A program made the translations under genes and the position numbers. This document shows, one piece after another, positions 1 through 16,956 of a stretch of DNA of 64,000 nt. Position 1 is the first letter of the stretch. Every line of letters begins with the position of its first letter. The DNA is from Spirosoma rhododendri (GTDB lineage Bacteria; Bacteroidota; Bacteroidia; Cytophagales; Spirosomataceae). The notes below the pieces were generated by a model. The model was not told where the DNA came from and searched no databases. It saw only the letters and a list, made by a program, of their open reading frames with translations. The DNA is taken from assembly GCF_012849055.1 (NCBI RefSeq), contig NZ_CP051677.1, positions 3,177,001-3,241,000 of the forward strand. The letters are read 5' to 3'.

Positions 1-1
1 G

Positions 2-1756
2 AAAACCGGTAAGGTGCTGACCTGGTACGTAGAACCCAACGTGCTGCCCAACTGGAAGCGCGCGCCCGTGCTTGAGTTCTCGCAGGTGGGCTACAATCCC
101 GGTCAGGAAAAAGTAGCGGTGATTGAACTGGATCAGGCCGATCAGGCCCTGAAAACGGCGTCGCTGATGCAGGTGATGGCCGATGGCAAACAGGTCGAAA
201 AACTGAAAGGAGCCGTAATACCCTGGGGTAAATTTCTGCGCTACAACTACGCCAGATTCGATTTTACGTCGGTGAAAGAGCCGGGCGTTTATTACATCCA
301 GTATGGCGATCAGAAGACGAATATTTTCCCCATTGCCGCCGACGTGTACCGCAACATCTGGCACCCGACGCTGGACGTGTGGTTTCCGGTGCAGATGGAC
401 CACATGACGGTGAACGAAGCCTACCGCGTGTGGCACGGTGCGCCGTTTAAGGACGATGCCCTCCAGGCTCCGCTCAATCAGCAGCACTTCGACGGCTACA
501 GCATGGGCGACAAAACTGATACGAAGTACAAACCGCTGGAGCGGATTCCCGGCCTGGGCGTAGGCGGCTGGTTCGACGCGGGCGATTTTGACATTCAGAC
601 CGGCTCGCACAACACTACGATTCTGAACTTCGTGGAGGCCTGGGAAAAGCTGAAACTAAACCGCGACGAAACCCGCATCGATCAGGCCCGGCAGTACGTC
701 GATATTCACCGGCCCGATGGTAAACCGGACCTGTTGCAGCAGATCGAACACGGCACGCTGAATCTGGTGGCGCAGGTCAAAAACATCGGGCATCCGGTGC
801 GGGGCATCATCGTGCCGAACCTCCATCAGTACCACCACCTCGGCGACGCCAACACCGAAACCGACAACCTGCCCTACAACCCGAATCTGAAACCCTACGA
901 GTCGGACGGTAAATCGAGCGGCACCATGGACGACCGCTGGGCCTTTACCACGCGCTCGGCCTTTCTGGATTACAACACAGCCGCAGCCCTGGCCGCGGCC
1001 AGCCGGGCGCTGAAGGGGTACAACGATACGCTGTCGACACAGGCGTTGACGTACGCGAAACGGTTGTGGGACGACAACGACGGGAAGGTCAACACGGATA
1101 CGTCCCGGTTTGCTATGTTCCGGCGGAATACTGAAATGGCAGCGGCCCTGCAATTGTTCATCGCGACGAAAGACGACCGCTACGCCAAAAAATTCACGGA
1201 CGCGATTTGGCCTGCCCTCGACCGGAACGTGGGGCAGGGGCTGACGGCCGCCCTGCAAGCTTATCCGTTCATGGACAAGGCCTACCAGACGAAGCTGAGA
1301 GACTACGTGGTGAAGTTCAAAGCCTCGAACGACGAACTGACCAAACAGAATCCGTATGGTGTACCGGCCGGTACGCGGGGCGGCTGGGGCAGCAATCAGC
1401 AGGTAATCAGCTGGGCCATCACCAACTACCACGCCAATAAGCATTTCCCGGACATCATCAGTCCTGAGTACGTTTTCAAAGGACTGAACTACATTTTCGG
1501 TTGCCACCCGTACCACAACCTCTCGTTTGTGTCGGCGGTGGGTACACGCTCCAAGAAGATCACCTACGGCAGCAACCGCGCCGACTTCAGCTACATCGCC
1601 GGGGGCGTGGTGCCGGGCATTATGGTGCTGAAACCCGATTTTCCGGAAAACCGCGAAGACTGGCCATTTCTGTGGGGTGAAAACGAAGTGATTATCGACA
1701 TCTGCTCGGCCTACATCCTGCTGGCCGGTGCTGCCAATGAACTAGTTAAAAAGTAG
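2..1756 (+). CDS. Glycoside hydrolase family 9 endoglucanase, 5'-truncated by window edge
   Basis: Secreted GH9 enzyme expected to cut beta-1,4-glucan (cellulose, xyloglucan or mixed-linkage glucan). The reading frame is open to the left edge, so the GTG at 14 is not taken as the real start; signal peptide and first residues are missing. The visible N-terminus (VLEFSQVGYNPGQEKVAVIE) is the Ig-like CelD_N domain typical of this family. The (alpha/alpha)6 catalytic domain follows, with the GGWFDAGDFD motif near residue 190 (DAGD holds the catalytic-base aspartates), a GCHPYHN histidine motif near 500 and the C-terminal WGENEVIID containing the proton-donor Glu near 557. It is 11 nt upstream of GH97 on the same strand, so probably co-transcribed. 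Family assignment is firm; exact substrate is inference. Confidence 0.9.
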   Translation, partial: KTGKVLTWYVEPNVLPNWKRAPVLEFSQVGYNPGQEKVAVIELDQADQALKTASLMQVMADGKQVEKLKGAVIPWGKFLRYNYARFDFTSVKEPGVYYIQYGDQKTNIFPIAADVYRNIWHPTLDVWFPVQMDHMTVNEAYRVWHGAPFKDDALQAPLNQQHFDGYSMGDKTDTKYKPLERIPGLGVGGWFDAGDFDIQTGSHNTTILNFVEAWEKLKLNRDETRIDQARQYVDIHRPDGKPDLLQQIEHGTLNLVAQVKNIGHPVRGIIVPNLHQYHHLGDANTETDNLPYNPNLKPYESDGKSSGTMDDRWAFTTRSAFLDYNTAAALAAASRALKGYNDTLSTQALTYAKRLWDDNDGKVNTDTSRFAMFRRNTEMAAALQLFIATKDDRYAKKFTDAIWPALDRNVGQGLTAALQAYPFMDKAYQTKLRDYVVKFKASNDELTKQNPYGVPAGTRGGWGSNQQVISWAITNYHANKHFPDIISPEYVFKGLNYIFGCHPYHNLSFVSAVGTRSKKITYGSNRADFSYIAGGVVPGIMVLKPDFPENREDWPFLWGENEVIIDICSAYILLAGAANELVKK

Positions 1757-1767
1757 GTCAACGACGA

Positions 1768-3721
1768 ATGAAACGCCTTATTCTTTGGCTGCCCCTGTGG
1801 CTTTGCGGGTACGTCGGCCAGGCACAAACGCCTGATCCGGTGGTGAGCAGCCCCGACGGAAAATTAGTGGTAACCGTATCGCTGGAAACGGGCAAACCGA
1901 CCTACAGCATTTCGCTGAATGGCAAGCCATTTTTAGCCCGATCACCACTTGGTTTAAAAACAAACGTGGGTGACTTTTCCGAAGGGCTTGCCGCAGGAAA
2001 ACCGGTAGCGATTACCAAAATTGACCGGTCGTACGAGCTAAAGACCATCAAGAAAAGTAACGTGCATTACGTGGCGAACGAGGGCATTTTTTCGTACTCG
2101 AAAGACAACGCACCCGCTATCGATATTACGTTCAGGGTGAGCAACAACGATGTGGCGTTTAAGTACAAAGTCTATCCACAAAAAGCGTCACGCTCATGCG
2201 TTGTCAACGAAGAAAAAACGGGCTTTGTCCTGCCAACCGGCACAACCACGTTTCTCTCGGCGCAAAGCAAAGCGATGGTTGGTTTTGCGCGGACTATGCC
2301 CAGCTACGAAATACCGTACACCGTCGATGATACGCTGGGGGAAAATGGCCGGAGCAACGGGTATACATTTCCCTGCCTGTTTAACCTAAACAGCAACGGC
2401 TGGGTACTGATTTCTGAAGCCGGGGTCGACAGCCGATACTGTGGCAGCCGCCTGATCGGCCATGCTGACGGGCTATACACCATTGGCTTCCCGATGCCAG
2501 ACGAAAACAACGGCATCGGCACCTCGGCACCGGGGATTCCGCTGCCCGGCGAAACGCCCTGGCGTACCATCACGGTCGGTGAAACACTGGCCCCGATTGT
2601 TGAAACGACGGTGCCGTTCGATGTGGTCGAACCCCGGTATAAAGGGTCCCAGCCATACGAGTACACCAAAGGGTCGTGGAGCTGGATTATCGGCATGGAC
2701 GGCCGAACGGTGTACGACGAGCAGGTCCGGTACATCGACTTCAGCGCGGCTATGGGCTACAAAACGGTGCTGGTCGATGCGCTGTGGGACACGCAGATTG
2801 GCCGCGACAAAGTGGCTGAACTGGCCAGATACGCGGCAACCAAAGGCGTCAGCCTCTATTTGTGGTACAACTCCAACGGCTACTGGAACGATGCACCACA
2901 GGGGCCACGGGGTATCATGGACAACACCATCGCCCGGCGTAAGGAAATGGCCTGGATGAAACGAATCGGCGTGAAAGGTATCAAGGTCGATTTTTTTTGG
3001 CGGGGATAAGCAGGAAACCATGAAGCTGTACGAAGACATTCTGTACGACGCCAACGACTATGGTATCCTCTGCATTTTTCATGGGTCTACGCTGCCACGG
3101 GGTTGGGAGCGGATGTACCCCAACTATGCCGCCAGCGAAGCCGTACTGGCCAGCGAAAACCTCGCGTTCTCGCAGCGCAGTTGCGATCTGGAAGCGTTCA
3201 ATGCCACCATTCACCCCTTCATCCGCAACACGGTGGGCAGCATGGATTTTGGCGGCAGCGCACTGAACAAATTCTACAACGCGACGAATACGCCCGGCCG
3301 GGGGTCGAAACGGGTCACGTCCGACGTCTATGCGCTGGCCACGGCGGTTTTGTTTCAAAGCCCTGTTCAGCATTTTGCCCTCGCCCCCAATAACCTCACC
3401 GACGCGCCGGACTGGGCCATCGACTTTATGAAAACCGTACCGACTACCTGGGACGAAGTTCGGTACATCGACGGCTATCCGGGCCGGTACGTTGTCCTGG
3501 CTCGTCGGCAGGGTACGAAATGGTACGTAGCGGGCGTGAATGCCCAGAAACAACCGGTCAAACTGAAGCTGAAACTGCCCATGATGGCAGCGGGCGTAGC
3601 GTATACATTATACAGCGACGATGCCCAGTTGACGGGAAAAGTAACGACCGAAAAGCTGCCAAAAAATCAGGAAGTAGAGTGGGTCATTCCGACCAACGGT
3701 GCTGCGCTGATCGTGCAGTAA
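1768..3721 (+). CDS. Glycoside hydrolase family 97, frameshifted as read
   Basis: GH97 exo-glycosidase (alpha-glucosidase/alpha-galactosidase type), periplasmic or secreted: signal peptide MKRLILWLPLWLCGYVGQAQ, N-terminal beta-sandwich (about 25-280), then TIM barrel. As read, the first frame stops at 3009 and the rest continues in another frame from about 3000 to 3721. The break is at a T8 run (2991-2998): with seven Ts the protein reads KVDFFGGDKQETMKLYED and gives one 650-residue product, the usual GH97 length. Asp408 in KVDFF fits the nucleophile position of the retaining GH97 branch; the acid/base should be one of the glutamates near 457-463, which lie after the break. The T8 may be a sequencing error, a true mutation or a slippage site. 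The family call is secure, the substrate is not. Confidence 0.85.
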
Positions 3722-3871
3722 CGTCTGACTATAGCCCGAAACAGGGTGGTACAAAATGCAATATCTGACGGTCAATATTGACTATTTTTCGGTACTAAAA
3801 ACGGCCTCGTATACTGCCCTGTTGGTGAATACTAAATTGCCGAAAATCAGCTATTTAACGTGTAAACGCTA

Positions 3872-4729
3872 ATGAAAAAAACAAACCTGATTCTGCTCGT
3901 TGCCACACTCCTGAGCGTCGCGGGTATCGCGGCCCAGGCGCAGGACCCTAACTTCCACGTCTACCTCTGTCTGGGGCAGTCGAACATGGAGGGCAATGCC
4001 AAAATTGAAGCGCAGGACACGGTCGGTGTGAACCCTCGGTTTCAGGTGCTGGAAGCCGTCGACTGCCCTGACCTCAGCCGGACGAAAGGGAACTGGTACA
4101 CGGCCATTCCCCCGCTGTGCCGCTGCCGCACCGGCCTGACCCCCGCCGACTACTTCGGTCGTACCCTGCTGACGTACCTGCCGCCAACGACGCGGGTGGG
4201 CGTGATCGACGTGGCCGTGGGTGGCTGTAGAATTGAACTGTTCGACAAAGATCAGTACCAGACGTACGTCGCGACGGTGCCGGGCTGGATGAAAAATTTC
4301 ATTAGCGAATACGGCGGCAATCCCTACGCCCGGCTGGTCGAGATGGGGAAACGGGCGCAGCAGGACGGCGTAATCAAAGGCATTCTGCTGCATCAGGGCG
4401 AGTCGAACCCCAACGATTCGTTGTGGACGAAGAAAGTAAAAAAGGTATACGACAACCTCCTGGCCGATCTGAACCTGCCGCCGAACTCCGTGCCGCTGCT
4501 GGCTGGCGAAACCGTCAACGCCGATCAGGACGGTATCTGCGCGGGCATGAACCGGATTATCGCTACGCTGCCCCAGGCGGTCCCGACGGCCCATGTCATC
4601 TCATCGGCGGGCTGTACGGATTCGTCTGACAACCTGCACTTCAACGCGGCTGGCTATCGGAAGCTGGGCAAACGCTACGCCTACCAGATGCTGACGTTGT
4701 TGGGCTACACCGTTAAAGCCGAAGACTAA
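3872..4729 (+). CDS. Sialate O-acetylesterase-type SGNH esterase (CE6-like)
   Basis: Small secreted carbohydrate acetylesterase of the SASA/CE6 type (285 aa) that probably removes O-acetyl groups from xylan. A signal peptide (MKKTNLILLVATLLSVAGIA, ending AQAQ) precedes the block-I motif LCLGQSNMEG with nucleophile Ser37. Block III is LHQGESN near 175, and the catalytic His is in DNLHF near 255. It lacks the inserted beta domain of the larger paralogue at 19.9-21.8 kb. It is 150 nt after GH97 and 25 nt before the next esterase, in a run of same-strand enzymes. The esterase family is clear; acetyl-xylan as substrate is inferred from the neighbouring xylanases. Confidence 0.88.
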   Translation: MKKTNLILLVATLLSVAGIAAQAQDPNFHVYLCLGQSNMEGNAKIEAQDTVGVNPRFQVLEAVDCPDLSRTKGNWYTAIPPLCRCRTGLTPADYFGRTLLTYLPPTTRVGVIDVAVGGCRIELFDKDQYQTYVATVPGWMKNFISEYGGNPYARLVEMGKRAQQDGVIKGILLHQGESNPNDSLWTKKVKKVYDNLLADLNLPPNSVPLLAGETVNADQDGICAGMNRIIATLPQAVPTAHVISSAGCTDSSDNLHFNAAGYRKLGKRYAYQMLTLLGYTVKAED

Positions 4730-4754
4730 ACCGGGTATCGCTACCCCCGTTTCT

Positions 4755-5645
4755 ATGAAAAAGAACCCGCTGTTTTTGGTGTGGCTGCTGGCGTCCGGGT
4801 TGTCGGCGCAGGCGCAGGAGATTATCCCGCTGTATGCGGGCACCGTGCCCAACGTAAAGCCGTCGTCGGTGCAGGAAACGTACACGTCGGGGATGTTCAG
4901 GAACGTAACGAAGCCAACGCTGGAGGTGTACCTGCCCGACAAAGCCATCGCTACCGGTACGGCGGTCGTCGTCATTCCCGGCGGGGGATACAGCGTTGTG
5001 GTGTATCAGGGCGAGGGTATCGGCACGGCGAAAGCGCTGGTGCAGAAAGGCGTGGCGGCCTTCGTGCTCAAGTACCGGCTACCTAGTGATTCGAGCATGA
5101 CCGACAAAACCATCGGGCCATTGCAGGACGCGCAACAGGCTATCAAACTCGTGCGCGAGGGTGCCGCTAAATGGGGTATCGATCCGGGGAAAATCGGTAT
5201 CATGGGTTTTTCGGCGGGTGGTCACCTGGCGTCGACTGAAGCGACGCATTTTGAAAAAGCGCTGATCGACAACCCCGAAAACACCCGCCTACGCCCCGAT
5301 TTTCAGGTGCTGGTGTACCCGGTGATCAGCATGGGCGACAGCCTCGCACACCGGGGTTCGCGCGACAATCTACTCGGCAAGAATCCGTCGCGGCAAACCA
5401 TCGACCTGTATTCCAACGAAAAGCAGATACGGGCAAACACGCCCCCGACGTACCTGACCCATGCGGCCGATGACAAGGTGGTCGACGTCGACAACAGCAT
5501 TGTGTATTTTGAAACGCTGCGCCGTCAGAAAATCCCCGTCGAGATGCACATCTACCCCAAAGGCGATCACGGCTTTATTTTCCGCCAACCCGGCTGGATC
5601 GATCCGCTCTTCGACTGGATGAAGCGGAACAACTGGATAAAATAA
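4755..5645 (+). CDS. Secreted alpha/beta-hydrolase, acetyl-xylan-esterase-like
   Basis: A 296-residue secreted alpha/beta-hydrolase. The signal peptide is MKKNPLFLVWLLASGLSAQA. The oxyanion region VVVIPGGGYS (near 75), nucleophile motif GFSAGGHLAS (Ser near 153), acid THAADDKVVD (near 238) and GDHGF histidine (near 273) make a complete triad in the BD-FAE/esterase_2-like group. Members of this group deacetylate xylan or small glycosides. It starts 25 nt after the SGNH esterase and shares its strand. Deacetylation of xylo-oligosaccharides is the likely job; lipase or peptidase activity cannot be excluded from sequence. Confidence 0.85.
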   Translation: MKKNPLFLVWLLASGLSAQAQEIIPLYAGTVPNVKPSSVQETYTSGMFRNVTKPTLEVYLPDKAIATGTAVVVIPGGGYSVVVYQGEGIGTAKALVQKGVAAFVLKYRLPSDSSMTDKTIGPLQDAQQAIKLVREGAAKWGIDPGKIGIMGFSAGGHLASTEATHFEKALIDNPENTRLRPDFQVLVYPVISMGDSLAHRGSRDNLLGKNPSRQTIDLYSNEKQIRANTPPTYLTHAADDKVVDVDNSIVYFETLRRQKIPVEMHIYPKGDHGFIFRQPGWIDPLFDWMKRNNWIK

Positions 5646-5704
5646 CGCCCAAACTAGGCACGTCGGCTTAGGGTAATTGCCTGTTACAGTGACATTGATA
5701 CACC

Positions 5705-7267
5705 ATGAAAAAAGTAAATCCGTTCGTCGCGTTTGCGTTGTCGCTGGTCAGCGCGGTTGCCTTCGCCCAGCAGCCTGCCCCCGTCAGGGTCAAGGGTGGG
5801 CAGGTTCGGGGTACGGTTGAAGAGGGGCTGACCGTCTACCGGGGGATTCCGTTTGCGGCCCCGCCCGTTGGTGAGTTGCGGTGGAAGGCGCCCCAGCCGG
5901 TGCAGACCTGGACGGGCGTTCGCGACGCCAACCGGTTTGCTCCCGCAGCTATGCAGGGCGGCAATACGCCGTCGGGAAAGAGCGAAGACTGCCTGTATTT
6001 GAATGTCTGGAGCCCGGCCAGAACGACCACTGACCGCATCCCCGTGCTAGTCTGGATTTATGGCGGTGGATTCAGTTTCGGTGCCACGTCCGACCCCAAC
6101 TACAGCGGGGAGAAGCTGGCGCAGAAGGGCGTCGTCGTGGTCAGCATTGCGTACCGGGTCGGGCCGCTGGGGTTTCTGGCGCACCCGCAATTGAGCGCCG
6201 AAAATCCGCAGCGCGTGTCGGGTAATTACGGGTTGCTGGACATGATCGCTGGGCTGAAATGGGTGCAACAAAACATTGCCGCGTTTGGTGGTGACCCCAC
6301 GAAAGTGACCATCTTCGGCGAGTCGGCGGGTGGTATCGCCGTCAGCATGTTGTGCGCGTCTCCGCAGGCCAAAGGGTTGTTCCGTGGGGCCATTTCACAA
6401 AGTGGCGGTTCGTTCGGGCCAACGCGCGCCACTACCTATCCGGGCGAAAACATGAAGCGGCTGGACGAAGCCGAAAAAGCGGGTGAAGCCTACGCGCAGA
6501 AAGCCGGTGCGTCGTCACTCGCCGACCTGCGCAAGATCGAGGCCGACAAACTGCCGGGTGGCTGGGGCGTCGGCTCGTCCTGGCCGATCGTCGACGGCTA
6601 CGTAATCCCCGACGATCAGCACAAACTGTACGAAGCGGGTAACTACAATCAGACACCTATTCTGGTTGGCTACAACTCCGACGAAGGAGCCAGTTTTTCC
6701 CCGCCGAAAACCCCCGGCGAATACATTGAGAGCACGAAGAAACGGTACGGCCCGTTTGCGGATGATCTCCTCAAAGCGTACCCGGTTGGGGCGAACAGCG
6801 TACCCAAAACGGCCCGCGACCTGATGCGTGATGCGGCTTTCGGCTGGCAAACCTGGAGCTGGGCCAACTTGCAGGCCACCACCAGCAAGCAAAAAGTCTT
6901 CTACTATTATTTCGATCAGCATCCTGACTATCCCGCCGATTCGCCCAAAGCGGGGGCCGGTTCCGGGCATGGGCAGGAGGTTTCCTACGTGTTCGGGCAC
7001 ATCGATCCGGCCAATCCGCAAACGACCAAAACGGACCTCGCCATTTCGGACGCGATGGGTACGTACTGGACCAACTTCACCAAATACGGCGACCCAAACG
7101 GGACGGGTGTACCCCAGTGGCCTGTCTTCAGCAAGACAAACCCCGCCGTGATGTACTTCAACCAGACCCCGCACGTGGGTCCGGTACCCAGTGCCGACGC
7201 GCTGAATGTACTGAATACATACTTCAACTGGCGACGCATACCCGAGGGTGAAGCATGGGCTAAGTAG
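5705..7267 (+). CDS. Type-B carboxylesterase
   Basis: A full-length (520 aa) carboxylesterase of the COesterase family with a signal peptide (MKKVNPFVAFALSLVSAVAF, then AQ). Family marks are the GIPFAAPPVGELRW block near 48, the oxyanion motif VWIYGGGFSFG near 118, the nucleophile FGESAGG (Ser near 208), the acidic member in NSDEGASF near 325 and the His in SGHGQEVSYVFGH near 425. Bacterial members hydrolyse short-chain aliphatic or aryl esters. In this locus it may cleave acyl or feruloyl-type esters, but that is inference from position. It is 59 nt after the preceding hydrolase and 47 nt before the CE1-like tandem. Confidence 0.88.
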   Translation: MKKVNPFVAFALSLVSAVAFAQQPAPVRVKGGQVRGTVEEGLTVYRGIPFAAPPVGELRWKAPQPVQTWTGVRDANRFAPAAMQGGNTPSGKSEDCLYLNVWSPARTTTDRIPVLVWIYGGGFSFGATSDPNYSGEKLAQKGVVVVSIAYRVGPLGFLAHPQLSAENPQRVSGNYGLLDMIAGLKWVQQNIAAFGGDPTKVTIFGESAGGIAVSMLCASPQAKGLFRGAISQSGGSFGPTRATTYPGENMKRLDEAEKAGEAYAQKAGASSLADLRKIEADKLPGGWGVGSSWPIVDGYVIPDDQHKLYEAGNYNQTPILVGYNSDEGASFSPPKTPGEYIESTKKRYGPFADDLLKAYPVGANSVPKTARDLMRDAAFGWQTWSWANLQATTSKQKVFYYYFDQHPDYPADSPKAGAGSGHGQEVSYVFGHIDPANPQTTKTDLAISDAMGTYWTNFTKYGDPNGTGVPQWPVFSKTNPAVMYFNQTPHVGPVPSADALNVLNTYFNWRRIPEGEAWAK

Positions 7268-7314
7268 CGACTGATTGTCAACAGTTTACCCCAATACCTT
7301 AACCCAAATCGACT

Positions 7315-8454
7315 ATGGATGTACGTTATCACCCGCCCTACGCGAGCCGTCTGTTGTTCGTTTGGTACCTGTTCTGTCTGTACACGATTGCGCTGGCCCA
7401 GCCGCCCGGAGGTCCGGTAGTGGTATCGCCCCAGGTCAACGCCGACAATACGGTCACGTTCCGGTATCTGGCACCCGCAGCCAAAGACGTAAAGCTGAAC
7501 GCCCAGTTCGAGAAAGCGCCTGTGCCGATGACAAAAGACGCACAAGGTATCTGGAGCGTGACGACCAGCCCGGTGAAGCCGGATATGTACCCGTATTCGT
7601 TCAGTGTGGATGGCATTTCGGTCGCCGACCCTAAAAACTCGGCCATCTTCCCGAACGAAGGATTTCAGAGTAGTGTGGTCGAGATAACCGGCCCCACACC
7701 CCTGGTGCACACCCTTCAGAACGTACCCCACGGGACCTTGTCGTACCGGTTCTATACATCGCCCGAACTGGGGCAGCGACCGGTGGTAATTTATACCCCA
7801 CCGGGTTACGAAACCGATACAAAGGCCACCTATCCAGTGCTTTACCTGCTGCACGGCACCACGGATCTGGAAGAGACCTGGACCAAGGTCGGACGAGCCA
7901 ACATCATTCTCGATAATCTGATTGCGCAGGGCAAAGCCAGGCCCATGGTCATCGTCATGCCCTACGGACGGGCCTATCCGACGATTAGTAAATCGTCGGG
8001 CAGCCTCCGAAACTGGGATAATCTTCAGGAGTTCAAGAAAGATTTTATGGGCAACCTGTTTCCGTTTGTCGAGAAAAATTATCGGGTAAAAAAAGACAAA
8101 GACAGCCGGGCCATTGCCGGGTTTTCGGGTGGTGGTGGCGAAACGCTCTACCTGGGCTTAAACAATCCCGAGCTGTTTGGCTGGGTCTGCGGTTTTGCGC
8201 CGGGTATGCTCAAAGACGAGTTTGAGCGTAACAACGCCACCGCTTTTGCCAATCCCGCGCAGACCAACCAGCGGCTGAAGCTGTTCTGGATTGGTGTCGG
8301 AAAAGAAGATGGCCTGTACCCGGTTGTCAACGACTACCTGAAGGTGCTCGATGAGAAGAAAATCAGGCACGAAACGCTGTTTTCGGAGGGGGGGCATACC
8401 TGGATGAACTGTAAGCTCTACCTGAGTACGATTGCGCAAAAACTTTTTATGTAG
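7315..8454 (+). CDS. CE1-like esterase with N-terminal E-set domain (tandem copy 1)
   Basis: Secreted two-domain esterase (379 aa). After a signal peptide ending ALAQ, residues about 35-110 form an Ig-like/E-set (CBM48-like) domain marked by FRYLAPAAKDVKL and PVKPDMYPYSFSVDG. The esterase D-type alpha/beta-hydrolase follows: YTPPGYE, VLYLLHG, nucleophile GFSGGGG (near 271) and catalytic GGHTWMN (near 360). This architecture is common in Bacteroidota feruloyl and acetyl xylan esterases. The next two genes are close paralogues in the same order and strand, 21 and 11 nt apart, so this is a tandem duplication. Ester specificity cannot be read from the sequence. Confidence 0.87.
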   Translation: MDVRYHPPYASRLLFVWYLFCLYTIALAQPPGGPVVVSPQVNADNTVTFRYLAPAAKDVKLNAQFEKAPVPMTKDAQGIWSVTTSPVKPDMYPYSFSVDGISVADPKNSAIFPNEGFQSSVVEITGPTPLVHTLQNVPHGTLSYRFYTSPELGQRPVVIYTPPGYETDTKATYPVLYLLHGTTDLEETWTKVGRANIILDNLIAQGKARPMVIVMPYGRAYPTISKSSGSLRNWDNLQEFKKDFMGNLFPFVEKNYRVKKDKDSRAIAGFSGGGGETLYLGLNNPELFGWVCGFAPGMLKDEFERNNATAFANPAQTNQRLKLFWIGVGKEDGLYPVVNDYLKVLDEKKIRHETLFSEGGHTWMNCKLYLSTIAQKLFM

Positions 8455-8475
8455 CTTTTCTAAAAACCCCGCCAA

Positions 8476-10736
<2,261 letters not shown>

Positions 10737-10748
10737 GCGTCTTACCAT

Positions 10749-12059
<1,311 letters not shown>

Positions 12060-12113
12060 CAGGGGTTCCTTTCTGGTCCTAAATTACCTCTAAATCACTC
12101 GAGAGGCTGTTGG

Positions 12114-12245
12114 GCGTCTTTTTGTCATCCCGACCGGTCCGCCGGTGCGGCAGGAGGGATCTTCGGTAAGAGGCTGTTTTGAGCGCTTACTGAATAAGAT
12201 CGTCTGCTACCGAAGATCCCTCCTGTCGTCGGGATGACAAAAACG
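12114..12245. repeat. Large palindromic repeat, family 1, copy R2 (unequal arms)
   Basis: Left arm 12114-12168 and right arm about 12208-12245. The left arm contains the 17-nt GC-rich module CCGGTCCGCCGGTGCGG (12134-12150), identical to the inverted R1 right-arm copy. The right arm lacks it and reads straight through GATCCCTCCTGTCGTCGGGA. The element lies between the esterase ending at 12059 and GH8. Flanking traces of an outer palindrome (GAGGCTGTTGGG left, CCCCAAACAATC right) resemble the outer arms of copy R4. Confidence 0.88.
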
Positions 12246-12313
12246 CTTCCCCAAACAATCCCTGTCAGTTGACTGAGTGGTAACAGACAGCAAAACAACC
12301 CCATTTTCTTACG

Positions 12314-16741
<4,428 letters not shown>

Positions 16742-16769
16742 GACTCGTCATTCGTGTTCTAATTTTTCG

Positions 16770-16909
16770 TTTTTTATCATCCCGCATTTTTGTCATCCCG
16801 ACGCAGGAGGGATCTTCGGTAAGAGCAAGAAAACCGCCTGCTAGCGAACCGGGCCGCCGGAGCGGATCCCTCCTGGCGTCGGGATGACAAAAATGCGGGA
16901 TGATAAAAA
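16770..16909. repeat. Large palindromic repeat, family 1, copy R3
   Basis: Arms 16770-16814 and 16865-16909 match apart from a 1-nt indel. Each arm contains two nested starts, TTTTTATCATCCCGCA followed by TTTTTGTCATCCCGACG, as if one end of the element had been duplicated. The GC module CCGGGCCGCCGGAGCGG is at 16849-16865, between the CGAA and GATCCC of the right arm, a different insertion point from R1 and R2, and absent from the left arm. It fills the gap between the double-headed esterase and GH10. Confidence 0.9.
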
Positions 16910-16956
16910 CTGGATGGCGGTAAAAACCATCCCCTTAACCTTAACTCATCAAGTTC

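Noticed and set aside
656..1516. Long - strand open frame opposite GH9 (286 codons)
   Set aside because: Mirror frame of a clear GH9 gene in GC-rich DNA; no domain, no signal peptide, unnatural Arg/Val/Gly-rich composition. The same holds for - strand frames at 9642-10556, 10980-12032, 43872-44639 and 46467-47432.
1768..3721. GH97 as two separate functional genes (413 and 233 codons)
   Set aside because: The two pieces join exactly into one known family when one T is removed; the second piece has no start signal or signal peptide of its own.
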